A stretch of DNA of 64,000 bases, from NCBI GenBank assembly GCA_963704405.1, contig OY969903.1, positions 1,860,001 through 1,924,000 of the forward strand, read 5' to 3'. Positions 35,056 to 43,375 of the stretch are shown here, piece by piece; the stretch's first letter is position 1; each line of letters begins with the position of its first letter. The position numbers and the translations under genes are program-made. The stretch comes from MFD01213-c1 sp963704405. Lineage in GTDB: Bacteria > Planctomycetota > Phycisphaerae > Tepidisphaerales > Tepidisphaeraceae. Under the pieces are notes generated by a model. That model had not been told where the DNA came from. It did no database searches and worked only from the letters and a program-made list of their open reading frames with translations.

Positions 35056-35222
35056 TGCGCACCTTCCCTGTCGGAGGGGCCAACGTGGCCCCTCCGAAGT
35101 CTATTCCACCTTTTTCGCAGGCTTGCCCTTCACGAACGAACTTCCAACGGCGGTACTCCCAGTACATAGACGTAAAGGAGCTGAGCATCTAACGGGAATA
35201 AATTGGAGGTTGCGATTTGCAG

Positions 35223-37097
35223 CTACCGGTGGCTTGAAAGGGGATCCATCACGATCCGAAATCCGATGTCCGGAGCCGACAAATTGGGAGGGGCAGGAAG
35301 ACGAGATGCGGAACGGCAATTCTCGATTGGTTCTAAATAGGAGCCGCCTCGCACCACATGATCGGTTGAAGTCAGCGAGCCCACTGGATCGATCTGTGGC
35401 CGAATAGTTTCGGTATCATATCCGTCGGAACACCACTCGCCGACTCCGCCGTTCATATCGTACAGGTCAAAATGGTTGGGTTTTAATTGCTGGATTGCAT
35501 GTAACGTGGACCCACTGTTTCCTGCATACCAGCCCATGTCTGCGAGGCGGCCAGTGCCTCCAAACTTCTCAGGCAATCCCGCACGGCACGCATATTCCCA
35601 CTCGGCTTCAGTCGGGAGGCGATAATGTTGGCCTTCACGCTGGCTCAATCGCTTACAGAATTCAGTGGCCTGCGTCCAAGTAACATAGGTAGCCGGCAAA
35701 TTGCGAGGGGATGTGGTGGAAGTACGATTCTTTCCCATGACTTCATCGAATTGATGCTGTGTCACTTCGCATGATCCGATGTAGAAGGCATGGGTTAGTG
35801 TGACGACGTGGAGGGCCTCATCTGGATTTCGAAGGGAGTCGGCGTTTGAGCTTCCCATGTCGAAGTGCCCAGGGGGAATGCAAATCAAGCGCATTCCCAG
35901 AGTGTTTGAGATAGAGGGCAATTCTATAACGGTGACTATGGGCGCAGTGGCCGGCGAACGAATTGCTAACGCGGTTACCACGCTGGTTGCCAGGAGGGCG
36001 ATTGCCGTCGACGCGACGATGGCCCTTCGCCACCGTCGGCTAGGGGCACGAGCCGAAACAGAATGCCCTTCGAGATAACGTTGAAGGTCCAATCCTAGCT
36101 TGCCAGCCGTCGTATATCGATCATTTGGTGATTTAGATAAAGCCCGCAGTATTATAGAATCGATTGATTCAGGATTGCAGAGTAGGACTCCGCAAGGGTG
36201 CCGCGAAGGTCGCTGTGGAACCGTCTGGGCAATATTTTCCAAAAGATCGCGAACCGTCCCACCCGTCGGATATGGCGACTTTCCGGTAATCACCTCGTAA
36301 AGCAGTACGCCGAGCGAATACACATCGCTACGACCATCAACAACGCCGTTGTTAATCTGTTCTGGACTAGCCCAAGGCAATGATCCCACAATTTGTCCGG
36401 GCATCGTGAGGGCGCGCTGCATCTGGCTGTTGTCGAGCCAAAAAGTGTCGGTAACACACGCAAGTCCGAAATCCAGAATTTGGGGTTCACCGTAGTGATC
36501 TACCCGGATATTTGATGGCTTGAGGTCACGGTGGACTATATTGCGGCGGTGCGCCTCCTCTACGGCATCAGCGATTTTGACAAAGATTTGCAGTATCGAC
36601 CGAATGTCCCCATGTTTGCGCTGCGCAGCAGCGTATTCGTCTAGATTACATCCATCGATAAACCGCATTGCGAGGTAAGACGAACCATCCGTTGTGCGTC
36701 CTCGATCAGTCATCCTGACGATATTGGGGTGATCAAAAGACGCGAGCAATCCAGCTTCCCGATCGAAGCGAGCACGATGACGTGACGCAATGAATCGACC
36801 GCCAGGAATGACTTTAATCGCAACCCGCTGACCTGTTGTTTCTTGAATGGCGTCATAAACCGTCGCCTGCCCGCCACTGCCAATCTCAGAAATGATGCGA
36901 TAGCCACAGATGGATAGGCCATCGGCCTTCGGCTCGCCATCCGGCAAATCCAGCAGTTCAACGGCTATTGGCGCTTCCAATTCAGATGGGGATAGTGGCT
37001 TGAGTGCTTCAGTAATGGGGCCGGCGCGTAAGGACGCAAGATACGCAAGTCGGATGACCTGCTCAATCGGATCGGTTGCTAGAAGCGAAGAATTCAT
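35223..37097 (-). CDS. Membrane Ser/Thr protein kinase fused to an FGE-sulfatase (SUMF1-like) domain
   Basis: A 624-residue bitopic protein. The cytoplasmic Hanks-type kinase domain covers about 66-345 and looks active: glycine loop IGSGGQATV (72-80), Lys95 in VAIKV, HRDLKPSN (189-196), DFG (209-211) and SPEQ (244-247). One membrane helix follows (359-379). The external part (about 395-620) is a formylglycine-generating-enzyme-like domain with MGSSNAD, EVTQHQFDEVM, LPTEAEWEYACRAG, NGGVGEWCSDGYD and RGGSY. In this fusion the FGE fold probably senses or binds something outside, as the paired active-site Cys are not evident. It begins 27 bases after the ECF sigma gene, the usual planctomycete kinase-sigma pairing, so phosphorylation of the sigma factor is a likely output. 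Confidence 0.92.
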   Translation of the reverse strand: MNSSLLATDPIEQVIRLAYLASLRAGPITEALKPLSPSELEAPIAVELLDLPDGEPKADGLSICGYRIISEIGSGGQATVYDAIQETTGQRVAIKVIPGGRFIASRHRARFDREAGLLASFDHPNIVRMTDRGRTTDGSSYLAMRFIDGCNLDEYAAAQRKHGDIRSILQIFVKIADAVEEAHRRNIVHRDLKPSNIRVDHYGEPQILDFGLACVTDTFWLDNSQMQRALTMPGQIVGSLPWASPEQINNGVVDGRSDVYSLGVLLYEVITGKSPYPTGGTVRDLLENIAQTVPQRPSRHPCGVLLCNPESIDSIILRALSKSPNDRYTTAGKLGLDLQRYLEGHSVSARAPSRRWRRAIVASTAIALLATSVVTALAIRSPATAPIVTVIELPSISNTLGMRLICIPPGHFDMGSSNADSLRNPDEALHVVTLTHAFYIGSCEVTQHQFDEVMGKNRTSTTSPRNLPATYVTWTQATEFCKRLSQREGQHYRLPTEAEWEYACRAGLPEKFGGTGRLADMGWYAGNSGSTLHAIQQLKPNHFDLYDMNGGVGEWCSDGYDTETIRPQIDPVGSLTSTDHVVRGGSYLEPIENCRSASRLPAPPNLSAPDIGFRIVMDPLSSHR

Positions 37098-37124
37098 GTC
37101 GCAAGCTGCCAGGAAACCAATGAA

Positions 37125-37748
37125 CTAGAGGAATAATGTGGCGGATTTCATTTCCAATTGAAGCGCCTTCATTCCCCGCATGCACAGCATATAAATAGCC
37201 GCCTCACTCCTGCCCATTTTCATCGCTACATCAGTCGCTGGCAGTTGGTCAATGTATCTCAGGCGCAGAGCGGTCCTGAAGTCTTCTTGCAATTTGTTGA
37301 GGGCGGATTCAATTGCAACGATAAGTTCGTTTTTTGCGGCTGATTGACTGGGGGTGCGATGATAAACCGCAAGCTCCTCCAGCAGGCAGATAGTCGATCC
37401 GCTCGAATTTTTAATCTGTTCAATCCTCCCTCCTCCACGCTTGGCGGCATGCTCGGCGCGTAACCGGTCGATGACACAATTGCGTGAAATTGTTGCAAGC
37501 CAAGACCAGAAACTGTTGGAATCAGTACAGGTACAACTCCCGATTCTCCGAAAGGCGGCAAAACAGGTCTCTTGGAAAATATCATCCGCGTCGACATCGC
37601 CCAGCAGGGAATCTGGGATGATCTTTGCGATCCACGAATGCAGTCGATCGCGGTGGCGATTAAGAAGAACGGACAACGCCTCTACATTCCCATCCTTTGC
37701 ATGAGAAATTATTTGCTGGTCGTCGATCTCGCTTGAGGGTCCTTTCAT
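37125..37748 (-). CDS. ECF-type RNA polymerase sigma factor
   Basis: 207 residues with sigma region 2 (about 25-95: LLNRHRDRLHSWIAKIIPDS, DADDIFQETCFAAF, SWLATISRNCVIDRLRAEHA) and region 4 (about 140-200: LNKLQEDFRTALRLRYIDQL and the helix-turn-helix ATDVAMKMGRSEAAIYMLCM). Linked anti-sigma genes are absent. Instead a Ser/Thr kinase follows after 27 bases, the arrangement described for planctomycete ECF sigma factors whose partner is a kinase. The start MKGPSSEIDDQQI is preceded by the pseudopilin gene, 22 bases away. Target promoters are unknown. Confidence 0.9.
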   Translation of the reverse strand: MKGPSSEIDDQQIISHAKDGNVEALSVLLNRHRDRLHSWIAKIIPDSLLGDVDADDIFQETCFAAFRRIGSCTCTDSNSFWSWLATISRNCVIDRLRAEHAAKRGGGRIEQIKNSSGSTICLLEELAVYHRTPSQSAAKNELIVAIESALNKLQEDFRTALRLRYIDQLPATDVAMKMGRSEAAIYMLCMRGMKALQLEMKSATLFL

Positions 37749-37770
37749 GGATGGCTTCCCAGTGCAAACG

Positions 37771-38571
37771 TCAGTTCAAATCAAAGCGAGACCAGATCGC
37801 TTCGTAAGTCAAAGCTCCGGTTACAGAATTTACCAAGTCGTCGTTGGAAAGAAGTTGCACATGACCATCCGCGAAGCCGATGGTTACTCGACCCTTAGGG
37901 ACAAGCGTCGTGACACCGGAATTAGGCCGACGATGGCGCACAAAGGCGAGCTCTGAACTAAGGTACCCAAAGCGTCCTTCGTAAATTGGCGGAACCACTC
38001 CTCCCCAGGCACCAAATCGCCGAGCCGCAACATTGCCTTGCGATCCGATTGTGACTGGCGCATACCATCCAATTTGTGACCAGTTTAAGTCAGGCAGGCC
38101 AGCCCAAGACCATCCTTCACTGATGAGGATCAGTTGCGAGGATCCTTTGGTCGTGGCATTCCATAGCCGGCCCCTTTGAGGTGGAGCGAGCACGCTCGAA
38201 GACACTGCGCTGCACGCCCAGATGTTCATGCTGTAAGACCGTTCTGCGCCTTCGTCCTCAGGACACCGGAAGACGGGCCCTCCGGCCCGCCCTGAGAAAT
38301 AGTTAACGGTAACTGGCACATAGCGTCCAATTTGATCTGGATCGCACCAGTGGGTGGTCGGTCCCACGGCCGCCGGATAGAACCCGCCATTCGAACCCGC
38401 ATATGCGGTCAAGCCAATGCAAATTTGACGGACATTGCTCATACATTGCACAACGCTGGCTTGTCGACGCACAGCCAACAGCGCGGGAAACAACAAAGCA
38501 ATCATGAGAGCGAGAATGCCCATGACTACTAATAGTTCCACCAAGGTAAATGCTCGCGCTGCCGCTTTCAT
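37771..38571 (-). CDS. Type II secretion/type IV pilin-like protein (pseudopilin with DUF1559-like C-terminus)
   Basis: 267 residues read from MKAAARAFTLVELLVVMGIL at 38571, with GGGAACGG upstream; the frame extends to 38640 but the prepilin leader fixes the start. The leader MKAAARA precedes F-T-L-V-E, with Glu5 present. The residue before the cleavage site is Ala rather than the usual Gly. A helix (about 8-30) is followed by a globular part with CMSNVRQICIGLTAYAGSNG and FADGHVQLL, the H-X9-DG pattern of planctomycete exported pseudopilins. Prepilin peptidase would process it and an envelope secretion system would place it. First gene of the cassette that contains the sigma factor and kinase, and divergent from the PEP-CTERM gene. 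Confidence 0.85.
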   Translation of the reverse strand: MKAAARAFTLVELLVVMGILALMIALLFPALLAVRRQASVVQCMSNVRQICIGLTAYAGSNGGFYPAAVGPTTHWCDPDQIGRYVPVTVNYFSGRAGGPVFRCPEDEGAERSYSMNIWACSAVSSSVLAPPQRGRLWNATTKGSSQLILISEGWSWAGLPDLNWSQIGWYAPVTIGSQGNVAARRFGAWGGVVPPIYEGRFGYLSSELAFVRHRRPNSGVTTLVPKGRVTIGFADGHVQLLSNDDLVNSVTGALTYEAIWSRFDLN

Positions 38572-38708
38572 GCTGCCCGTTCCCTGCCCAAATTTGCCCA
38601 ATTCGTGCCCGTTATACAAGACAACTGAAAAATACTCCAAATATTGTTAAGATTCTTAAATTCGCACGTTGAGAAGGGTATTCTTGTGGGGACAGTAGGG
38701 ACACAGTG

Positions 38709-40205
38709 ATGTACAGAAAAAAAGCGGCACTTCTCGTGGGAGCTGCGCACTGGTTGAGTGCTTCTGCACTTCCTGCAGCTGCTGGATTATCGTTCCCGGG
38801 AATTAGCCAGAGCACGCTTTCATTGCCCGGGAACGTCTCACCACAGGTTAGCGGCGCTATTGGGCCTGCAAGTTTCGCGGAGTTCGTGAATGGCGGGTTT
38901 GGCACATTCGATCGCGCAACCGGCGCTCAGCAGTCGCTCTTAACGGATCAGGCATTCTGGTTAAATGCGGGAATCCCATCGTCCGTTCTGTCACCGGGCA
39001 TTACTGATCCAAGGGTAACATATGACGCGAGTACCGGACGATGGTTCGCCGTGGAACTAACCAAGGCTACCACGGATAATAAAGTTCTTCTGGCGGTTTC
39101 TTCCAACTCCGATCCATTCGCCTCCGCGGGACACTGGAATGCTGTCAGCTTTACCGGGAATGCGGGCGCAGGCAGCAGCTATCGCTACGTCGACTATCCA
39201 ACGCTAGGTGTCGACGCGAATGGCGTTTATATCGCGACCACTGATCAATCATCATCAGTTGGATCATCTGACAACTCGAACTCCCTGTTTTCTATCCCAA
39301 AGCGAGATTTAATCGCAGTGGGCGGCCCGGTGCTCACGAATATGACTCGCTTCAATGGAAGCACGGACAATGCGGACACGTTGGGAGCTTTATTGCAACC
39401 GGTGACGGATTTGGGGGGGGTAAAATCGCGAGCAGTTATTATCGCACAAAACAATCAAAATTTCGGACAGGTCAACCGGACCGACTTGTTGGGTACATCC
39501 TCTGTTGGAGCGACCATGTCATCCACCCAGGTGATATCGGTTCAAGACACTCGCTTTGCCAATTCGCCGCGACAGCCCGACCACACGGGTGGCAACGGCA
39601 ATTCTGGCTTGGATTCGCTGGATGATCGATATGGAGCGACCATTTATCAAGTGAATGATTTGGCCTACATGGTTCATACAATCGGTTTTCCGATCAATTC
39701 ACCGAGCGAATCAGCATTAAGATGGACGGTACTTCGCGTTAGCGACAATTCAACACAGGTGGTGCAAGAAGGCACCATTGTAGATGCAAATTTCGACTAT
39801 TTTCAACCCTCGATCTGCGCCAATGCCTATGGCGAGGTGGTAATTGGGTACAACCGTTCAGGACCGAATGGCCCCGATGGGGATATTAATTCTTTTTTTT
39901 CGGTCGGGACAACGGATAGTTCGGGCAAATTAAATTTTGGAACATCGCAGCAGGCGTCATTTTCAACGATATCGGGCTATCACAACAGCGCTGATCCGGA
40001 TGTTTGGACGCAATACGCCGCAGTTACACCTGATCCGCTGGATGCACATTCTTTTTGGCTGGTCAACAAAGCGCCGGTCACTTCAAGCACATGGGGGACA
40101 GAGATCACGCAAATTACAGTTCCTGAACCGGACATGACGGGATTTTTATCGATGACCTGCTTGCTGCTGATGCGTAAGCAGGTCCGAGGCAGCGGCAGCC
40201 GGTAA
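38709..40205 (+). CDS. Exported PEP-CTERM-anchored protein
   Basis: 498 residues from ATG 38709 (a GTG just before is also possible). A signal peptide (MYRKKAALLVGAAHWLSASALPAAAG) leads to an exported body with no recognised enzyme. Segments such as ITDPRVTYDASTGRWFAVEL and DYPTLGVDANGVYIATTDQS look like repeated beta-propeller blades. The last 27 residues are a PEP-CTERM signal: VPEPDMTGFLSMTCLLLMRK then a basic tail (RGSGSR). Exosortase would cleave at the PEP motif and attach the protein at the cell surface or extracellular matrix. It is divergent from the pseudopilin-sigma-kinase operon, sharing a promoter region of about 135 bases. Confidence 0.85.
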   Translation: MYRKKAALLVGAAHWLSASALPAAAGLSFPGISQSTLSLPGNVSPQVSGAIGPASFAEFVNGGFGTFDRATGAQQSLLTDQAFWLNAGIPSSVLSPGITDPRVTYDASTGRWFAVELTKATTDNKVLLAVSSNSDPFASAGHWNAVSFTGNAGAGSSYRYVDYPTLGVDANGVYIATTDQSSSVGSSDNSNSLFSIPKRDLIAVGGPVLTNMTRFNGSTDNADTLGALLQPVTDLGGVKSRAVIIAQNNQNFGQVNRTDLLGTSSVGATMSSTQVISVQDTRFANSPRQPDHTGGNGNSGLDSLDDRYGATIYQVNDLAYMVHTIGFPINSPSESALRWTVLRVSDNSTQVVQEGTIVDANFDYFQPSICANAYGEVVIGYNRSGPNGPDGDINSFFSVGTTDSSGKLNFGTSQQASFSTISGYHNSADPDVWTQYAAVTPDPLDAHSFWLVNKAPVTSSTWGTEITQITVPEPDMTGFLSMTCLLLMRKQVRGSGSR

Positions 40206-40221
40206 GCATCGGCGCAAAAAA

Positions 40222-40270
40222 GCCGGTGGTTGGACAGGAGGGGGGAACCTGTCCGGGGAGTACCACCGGC
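40222..40270 (+). ncRNA. Structured hairpin element downstream of the PEP-CTERM gene
   Basis: An outer stem GCCGGTGGT/ACCACCGGC (40222-40230, 40262-40270) encloses an inner stem GGACAGG/CCTGTCC (40232-40238, 40248-40254) with purine loop AGGGGGGAA, and GGGGAG on the 3' side. It starts 16 bases after the stop. There is no U-run behind it. It is too well formed to be chance and could be an RNA element or an unusual terminator. A GAGGAG sequence lies 22 bases later, but no gene follows. Confidence 0.5.
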
Positions 40271-40409
40271 ACAAATAATTTATCGAACCGAGGAGATAGA
40301 TCAAATTTTGGCTGCGAACAGGACAGCCGTTTTTCCGTTCACGTTGGTGTAGCAAGGGCGTTTACCAGCGCTCTTAAGCGCAGGCAAAGGGGAGATTAAC
40401 TCACTGAAT

Positions 40410-40697
40410 TCATGGTGAAGTTGTGGCCTGATATCGGGGACCCAGGTGTGCCAACTCTTCTCGTGCCCATTCGCTCCAATCGGGGCGAGTATCGCGCATG
40501 ACTAGACTCTCTAACAGTCCACGGAAATGTTCGTCGCGATCACCGCTTTGATAGCGTGCCCGAGCGTCATGGCCAAGAAATTGAGCGCTGTCTGGTCGTA
40601 GCTTTACAGCCTCGTCCTAGGAACCCACTGCTTCATCAAGTTTTCCAACCGACTCCAGCACCAGCCCTAAATTGTTGCGTGGCTTAGGCACGCCCAT
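40410..40697 (-). pseudogene. TPR-protein remnant with an in-frame amber codon
   Basis: Read on the minus strand from 40697: PRNNLGLVLESVGKLDEAVGS, then TAG, then DEAVKLRPDSAQFLGHDARA and RPDWSEWAREELAHLGP to TGA at 40410. LxxVGKLDEAV and DEAVKLRPD are two halves of tetratricopeptide repeats. The stop, and loss of frame upstream, mark it as decayed. Confidence 0.55.
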
Positions 40698-40860
40698 TTA
40701 GCGTAAGCAGCGCCAAATGAGTGTATGAGCCAAATGCATCATCGCTGAGCAACACATTTCCGTTGCGACCAATCAGATGGAGGCGGATGATCCAGTTCAA
40801 AAAAACGATCCACTTCAGTTAGCTCTTGAATGTTCAACTGGGCTTGCAAATCGTTTTCGA

Positions 40861-41052
40861 TTAATCGCGGATGATGGTTAGTACTGCCCGCTGCACGTCT
40901 AATTCATTTGCTATCGTGTTCGTCTGCGCTTTCAGCTCGGATCGAAGTGCTGCGAGGTGAAAATTGGCCACGACGACCTGAGTTACTTCGCCGACAAACG
41001 CTTCGACGGATGCGTCGCCAATTGACAGACGATTTGGATAATAAGAGTCCAT
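40861..41052 (-). CDS. Possible small hypothetical protein
   Basis: A 63-residue frame, MDSYYPNRLSIGDASVEAFV, then GEVTQVVVANFHLAALRSEL and ending VLTIIRD. It is plausible in composition (helical, mildly acidic) but has no clear ribosome binding site. It may be a fragment within this decayed stretch. The sequence between the TPR remnant and this frame (40698-40860) holds another broken coding trace (QAQLNIQELTEVDRFFELDH). Confidence 0.3.
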   Translation of the reverse strand: MDSYYPNRLSIGDASVEAFVGEVTQVVVANFHLAALRSELKAQTNTIANELDVQRAVLTIIRD

Positions 41053-41196
41053 GGTTTTTGGGGCAAATTTGGGGCAAAACGGTCTCCAGAAACAGTCCCG
41101 CGGCAGTTCGCGGTCAGTATGGAATGATTTCATAAGTCAAATCATTAAATGATTTAACGGGCGAAATTCAACCGGGATGAACGGTTGCGACTTGAG

Positions 41197-41238
41197 TTCG
41201 GGACCAAGAGGTCGCAAGTTCAAATCTTGTCACCCCGA
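41197..41238 (+). tRNA. 3' fragment of a tRNA-Pro gene (integration scar)
   Basis: TTCGGGACCAAG, then AGGTCG, T-arm GCAAG-TTCAAAT-CTTGT and the acceptor CACCCCGA match the 3' half of a tRNA-Pro. The matching 5' half (TCGGGGTG, D-arm) is absent, so it is not functional. It looks like an attachment-site copy left by an element that integrates into tRNA-Pro. Confidence 0.65.
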
Positions 41239-41684
41239 CTTAAGTTTGAGAAGAGCCCTTCGGCGACAGCGTCGAAGGGCTTTCTCATTGTGGGGACGAG
41301 AGTTGTGTCATCGAGGCGGCAGTTCAAAAAGACGATTTCGAGGATTCGGCGCTTCGCGGAGTAATCAGCGGTAAGCCACTGCTGCCTAAGCGTTTGAGAA
41401 AGTTCAAAAACTTTCGAGGCCAACTCGGCGGTTTCGTCGTGTGAGCGGTCCAGCACGTCGAGTTGCAGCTTGATGGCGGCGAGACGGTCGCGCATTTCGG
41501 TGTGCTTGCGACCGAACGTGTCCTGGTCGATCTCCCCCGCGATCCGCATGTTGAGCAGGCGATCCTGCTGCGCGACGACGAGCGTCACGGTTCCGACTGC
41601 ATTTTCTTCCACCGTATTGTCCAGACGACAATCGAATCGAGCGGAAGGTGGCGTGAGATGCATGCAAACGTAACGGTGAATCAT
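41220..41684 (-). pseudogene. C-terminal fragment of a large serine recombinase
   Basis: About 155 codons. The helical C-terminal part reads IDQDTFGRKHTEMRDRLAAI, then SKVFELSQTLRQQWLTADYS and AKRRILEIVFLNCRLDDTTL, ending KPFDAVAEGLFSNLSRGDKI. This tail is typical of planctomycete large serine recombinases. The catalytic and DNA-binding domains are missing. The last codons (GGT GAC AAG ATT TGA) lie inside the T-arm and acceptor of the tRNA-Pro fragment, read on the opposite strand. An inverted repeat in the KPFDAVAEGL codons also forms the hairpin expected downstream of the tRNA. The first 30 residues show no similarity and probably follow the truncation point. Confidence 0.65.
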
Positions 41685-42086
41685 CGGTGCCGCACCATCG
41701 AGCAGTTGATGGACGAAGCGTTTGGTATCTGATGAGTCACAACCGTAAAGCCAAACTAAGGGTTCGAGAATTACGGACGGCTATTTAGCGGCGGATTACA
41801 CGACGAATGACGGTGAACGTCCTCTTTGAAATTGGGAAGAGCTTTAGTGAGCACTGGCACTGAACTTTACCGCACATCCGCAGGTGCTTGGCGTTCTGCT
41901 TCACTACGGGATCCTATCGATATGCCAGCACTCCCCGACGGCAAGCTACTAACTATCCGGTTGTTGACTGGGAATCAGCCAGCGCAGTAGCGGCAGCTTT
42001 CAAATGATTTTCAGCGTTGTCGCGTGCGAAAAATTGGCGACTCCGGATACAATGGCAAACGTTCCTATGTACCGTGAAGTATCTTC
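41685..42086. other. Intergenic region upstream of mobA
   Basis: About 400 bases with no gene I can support. I looked for a molybdenum cofactor riboswitch and for a clear promoter: TACAAT at about 42048 lacks a -35 box at the right distance. This probably marks the boundary between the integrated region and the nitrate locus. Confidence 0.4.
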
Positions 42087-42707
42087 ATGACTACCCGCCA
42101 ACCTATTGATCTCTCGCGTACTACTCTGGCTGTTTTGGCTGGCGGGATTGGGAAACGGATGGGGTTGCCCAAAGCATGGCTTAGGCTGGAGCGAAGACCG
42201 ATCCTTGATCGCTTGCTGAAACGATTGGAGTGGCCAGGTCCGACAATGCTCGTCAGTGCACCGTCGGTTGCGCATCCTCCCGGTCACGAATTGTTCGATC
42301 GCGAGGTATTTGATCCTTTGGATGGATTCGGGCCTCTTCGCGGATTGCTCACGGCGCTGGAAAATTTATCCACTCCGATGGTGGCAGTTGCGACGGTCGA
42401 TATGCCAGGAGTCGCAACGTCGTCGCTCGCTTGGCTTTTAGAGTCTTTGGCGGATAGGCCGCAATACAGCGGAGTAATGTGCCGTGTCGGGACCAGCGAG
42501 GGCGAACGCGTTGAACCCTTTCCGTCGGCATTCCGAGCCAACGCGACCGAAGCGATCGCTAGGCGCTTGGAAGCCGGCAGAAGGTCCGTTCAGGATCTAT
42601 GTTCAGACAAAGCGTTCTCCGCTCTGCAAGTGCCTGCGGACTGGCCGGCGGAAGCATGGATTAACCTGAATACTCGTGCCGACGTAACCGCTTTCGAGAC
42701 GATATAA
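42087..42707 (+). CDS. mobA: Molybdenum cofactor guanylyltransferase MobA
   Basis: 206 residues. It transfers GMP from GTP to molybdopterin to make the guanine dinucleotide form of the cofactor. The nucleotide-binding loop LAGGIGKRMGLPKA lies at 17-30; VATVDMPG (near 103) holds the metal-binding Asp. PLDGFGPLRGLLTAL and EPFPSAFRANA are typical of the family. Nitrate reductase NasA, encoded convergently downstream, needs this bis-MGD cofactor, which explains the linkage. The ribosome binding site is weak. A small conserved gene follows after 26 bases. Confidence 0.9.
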   Translation: MTTRQPIDLSRTTLAVLAGGIGKRMGLPKAWLRLERRPILDRLLKRLEWPGPTMLVSAPSVAHPPGHELFDREVFDPLDGFGPLRGLLTALENLSTPMVAVATVDMPGVATSSLAWLLESLADRPQYSGVMCRVGTSEGERVEPFPSAFRANATEAIARRLEAGRRSVQDLCSDKAFSALQVPADWPAEAWINLNTRADVTAFETI

Positions 42708-42733
42708 TCGGCGCACCGGCCGGAGTGGATAAA

Positions 42734-43111
42734 ATGAAGCTAAGGATTCAGGGCAACAGTGTGCGAGTCCGACTGAACCAGGGTGAAGTTCGTAGCCTCG
42801 CCAACGCACAGCGGGTCGAACAGACGACGGAATTCTCAGGATTTTCCAGGCTGACTACCCATATCGAACCGTCCAATGAAGTGAGCCGATCCAACGTCAC
42901 TTTTGAGGGCGACCGTCTGACGTTGAGACTACCAGTCGGCCAAGTGCGCCAGTGGGCTCAATCGGATCAGGTGGGCATCGAATCAGACCAGCCGATCGGC
43001 GATGGCCGGTCGTTGCACGTTCTCGTCGAGAAGGATTTTGAGTGTTTGCATCCACGCCCTGACGAGAATATTGACACATTTCCCAACCCAAAACGTGCCG
43101 GATCAACGTGA
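42734..43111 (+). CDS. Small conserved hypothetical protein next to mobA
   Basis: 125 residues read from MKLRIQGNSVRVRLNQGEV at 42734, with CGGAGTGG upstream; a slightly earlier ATG (42725) is less likely. Features are an N-terminal beta hairpin (KLRIQGNSVRVRL), an acidic middle, and a C-terminal HVLVEKDFECLHPRPDENID with one conserved-looking Cys-Leu-His. I recall similar proteins linked to Mo-enzyme or thiosulfate/nitrate genes, annotated only as a domain of unknown function. It is probably co-transcribed with mobA. A role in cofactor handling is a guess. Confidence 0.65.
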   Translation: MKLRIQGNSVRVRLNQGEVRSLANAQRVEQTTEFSGFSRLTTHIEPSNEVSRSNVTFEGDRLTLRLPVGQVRQWAQSDQVGIESDQPIGDGRSLHVLVEKDFECLHPRPDENIDTFPNPKRAGST

Positions 43112-43375
43112 ACTTTCAGACGCAGACTCAGCCAATACCGAACGTTTAGAAGACCGTGGCAAAACTCGCGTGGGCGTCGCTTGACTTCGACGAGGGCTCA
43201 GTCGAGCCGCGTTTTTTGCTCGGGCTCTTCGTTGTCGAAACTCCGCGTATTTTGCTTCAATACCCGTCGTTTCTCCGCCTCAATCCCGAGCAAAATCCGC
43301 GGCGCGACACCGCGCGGCAGTTCCGCCACGGGCTGCCAGATGCTTCACGAATGAATCTCCTTCGCGGTCAAACAA

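Noticed and set aside
41685..42086. Molybdenum cofactor riboswitch upstream of mobA
   Set aside because: I could not find the expected stems or conserved loops; only generic sequence is visible.
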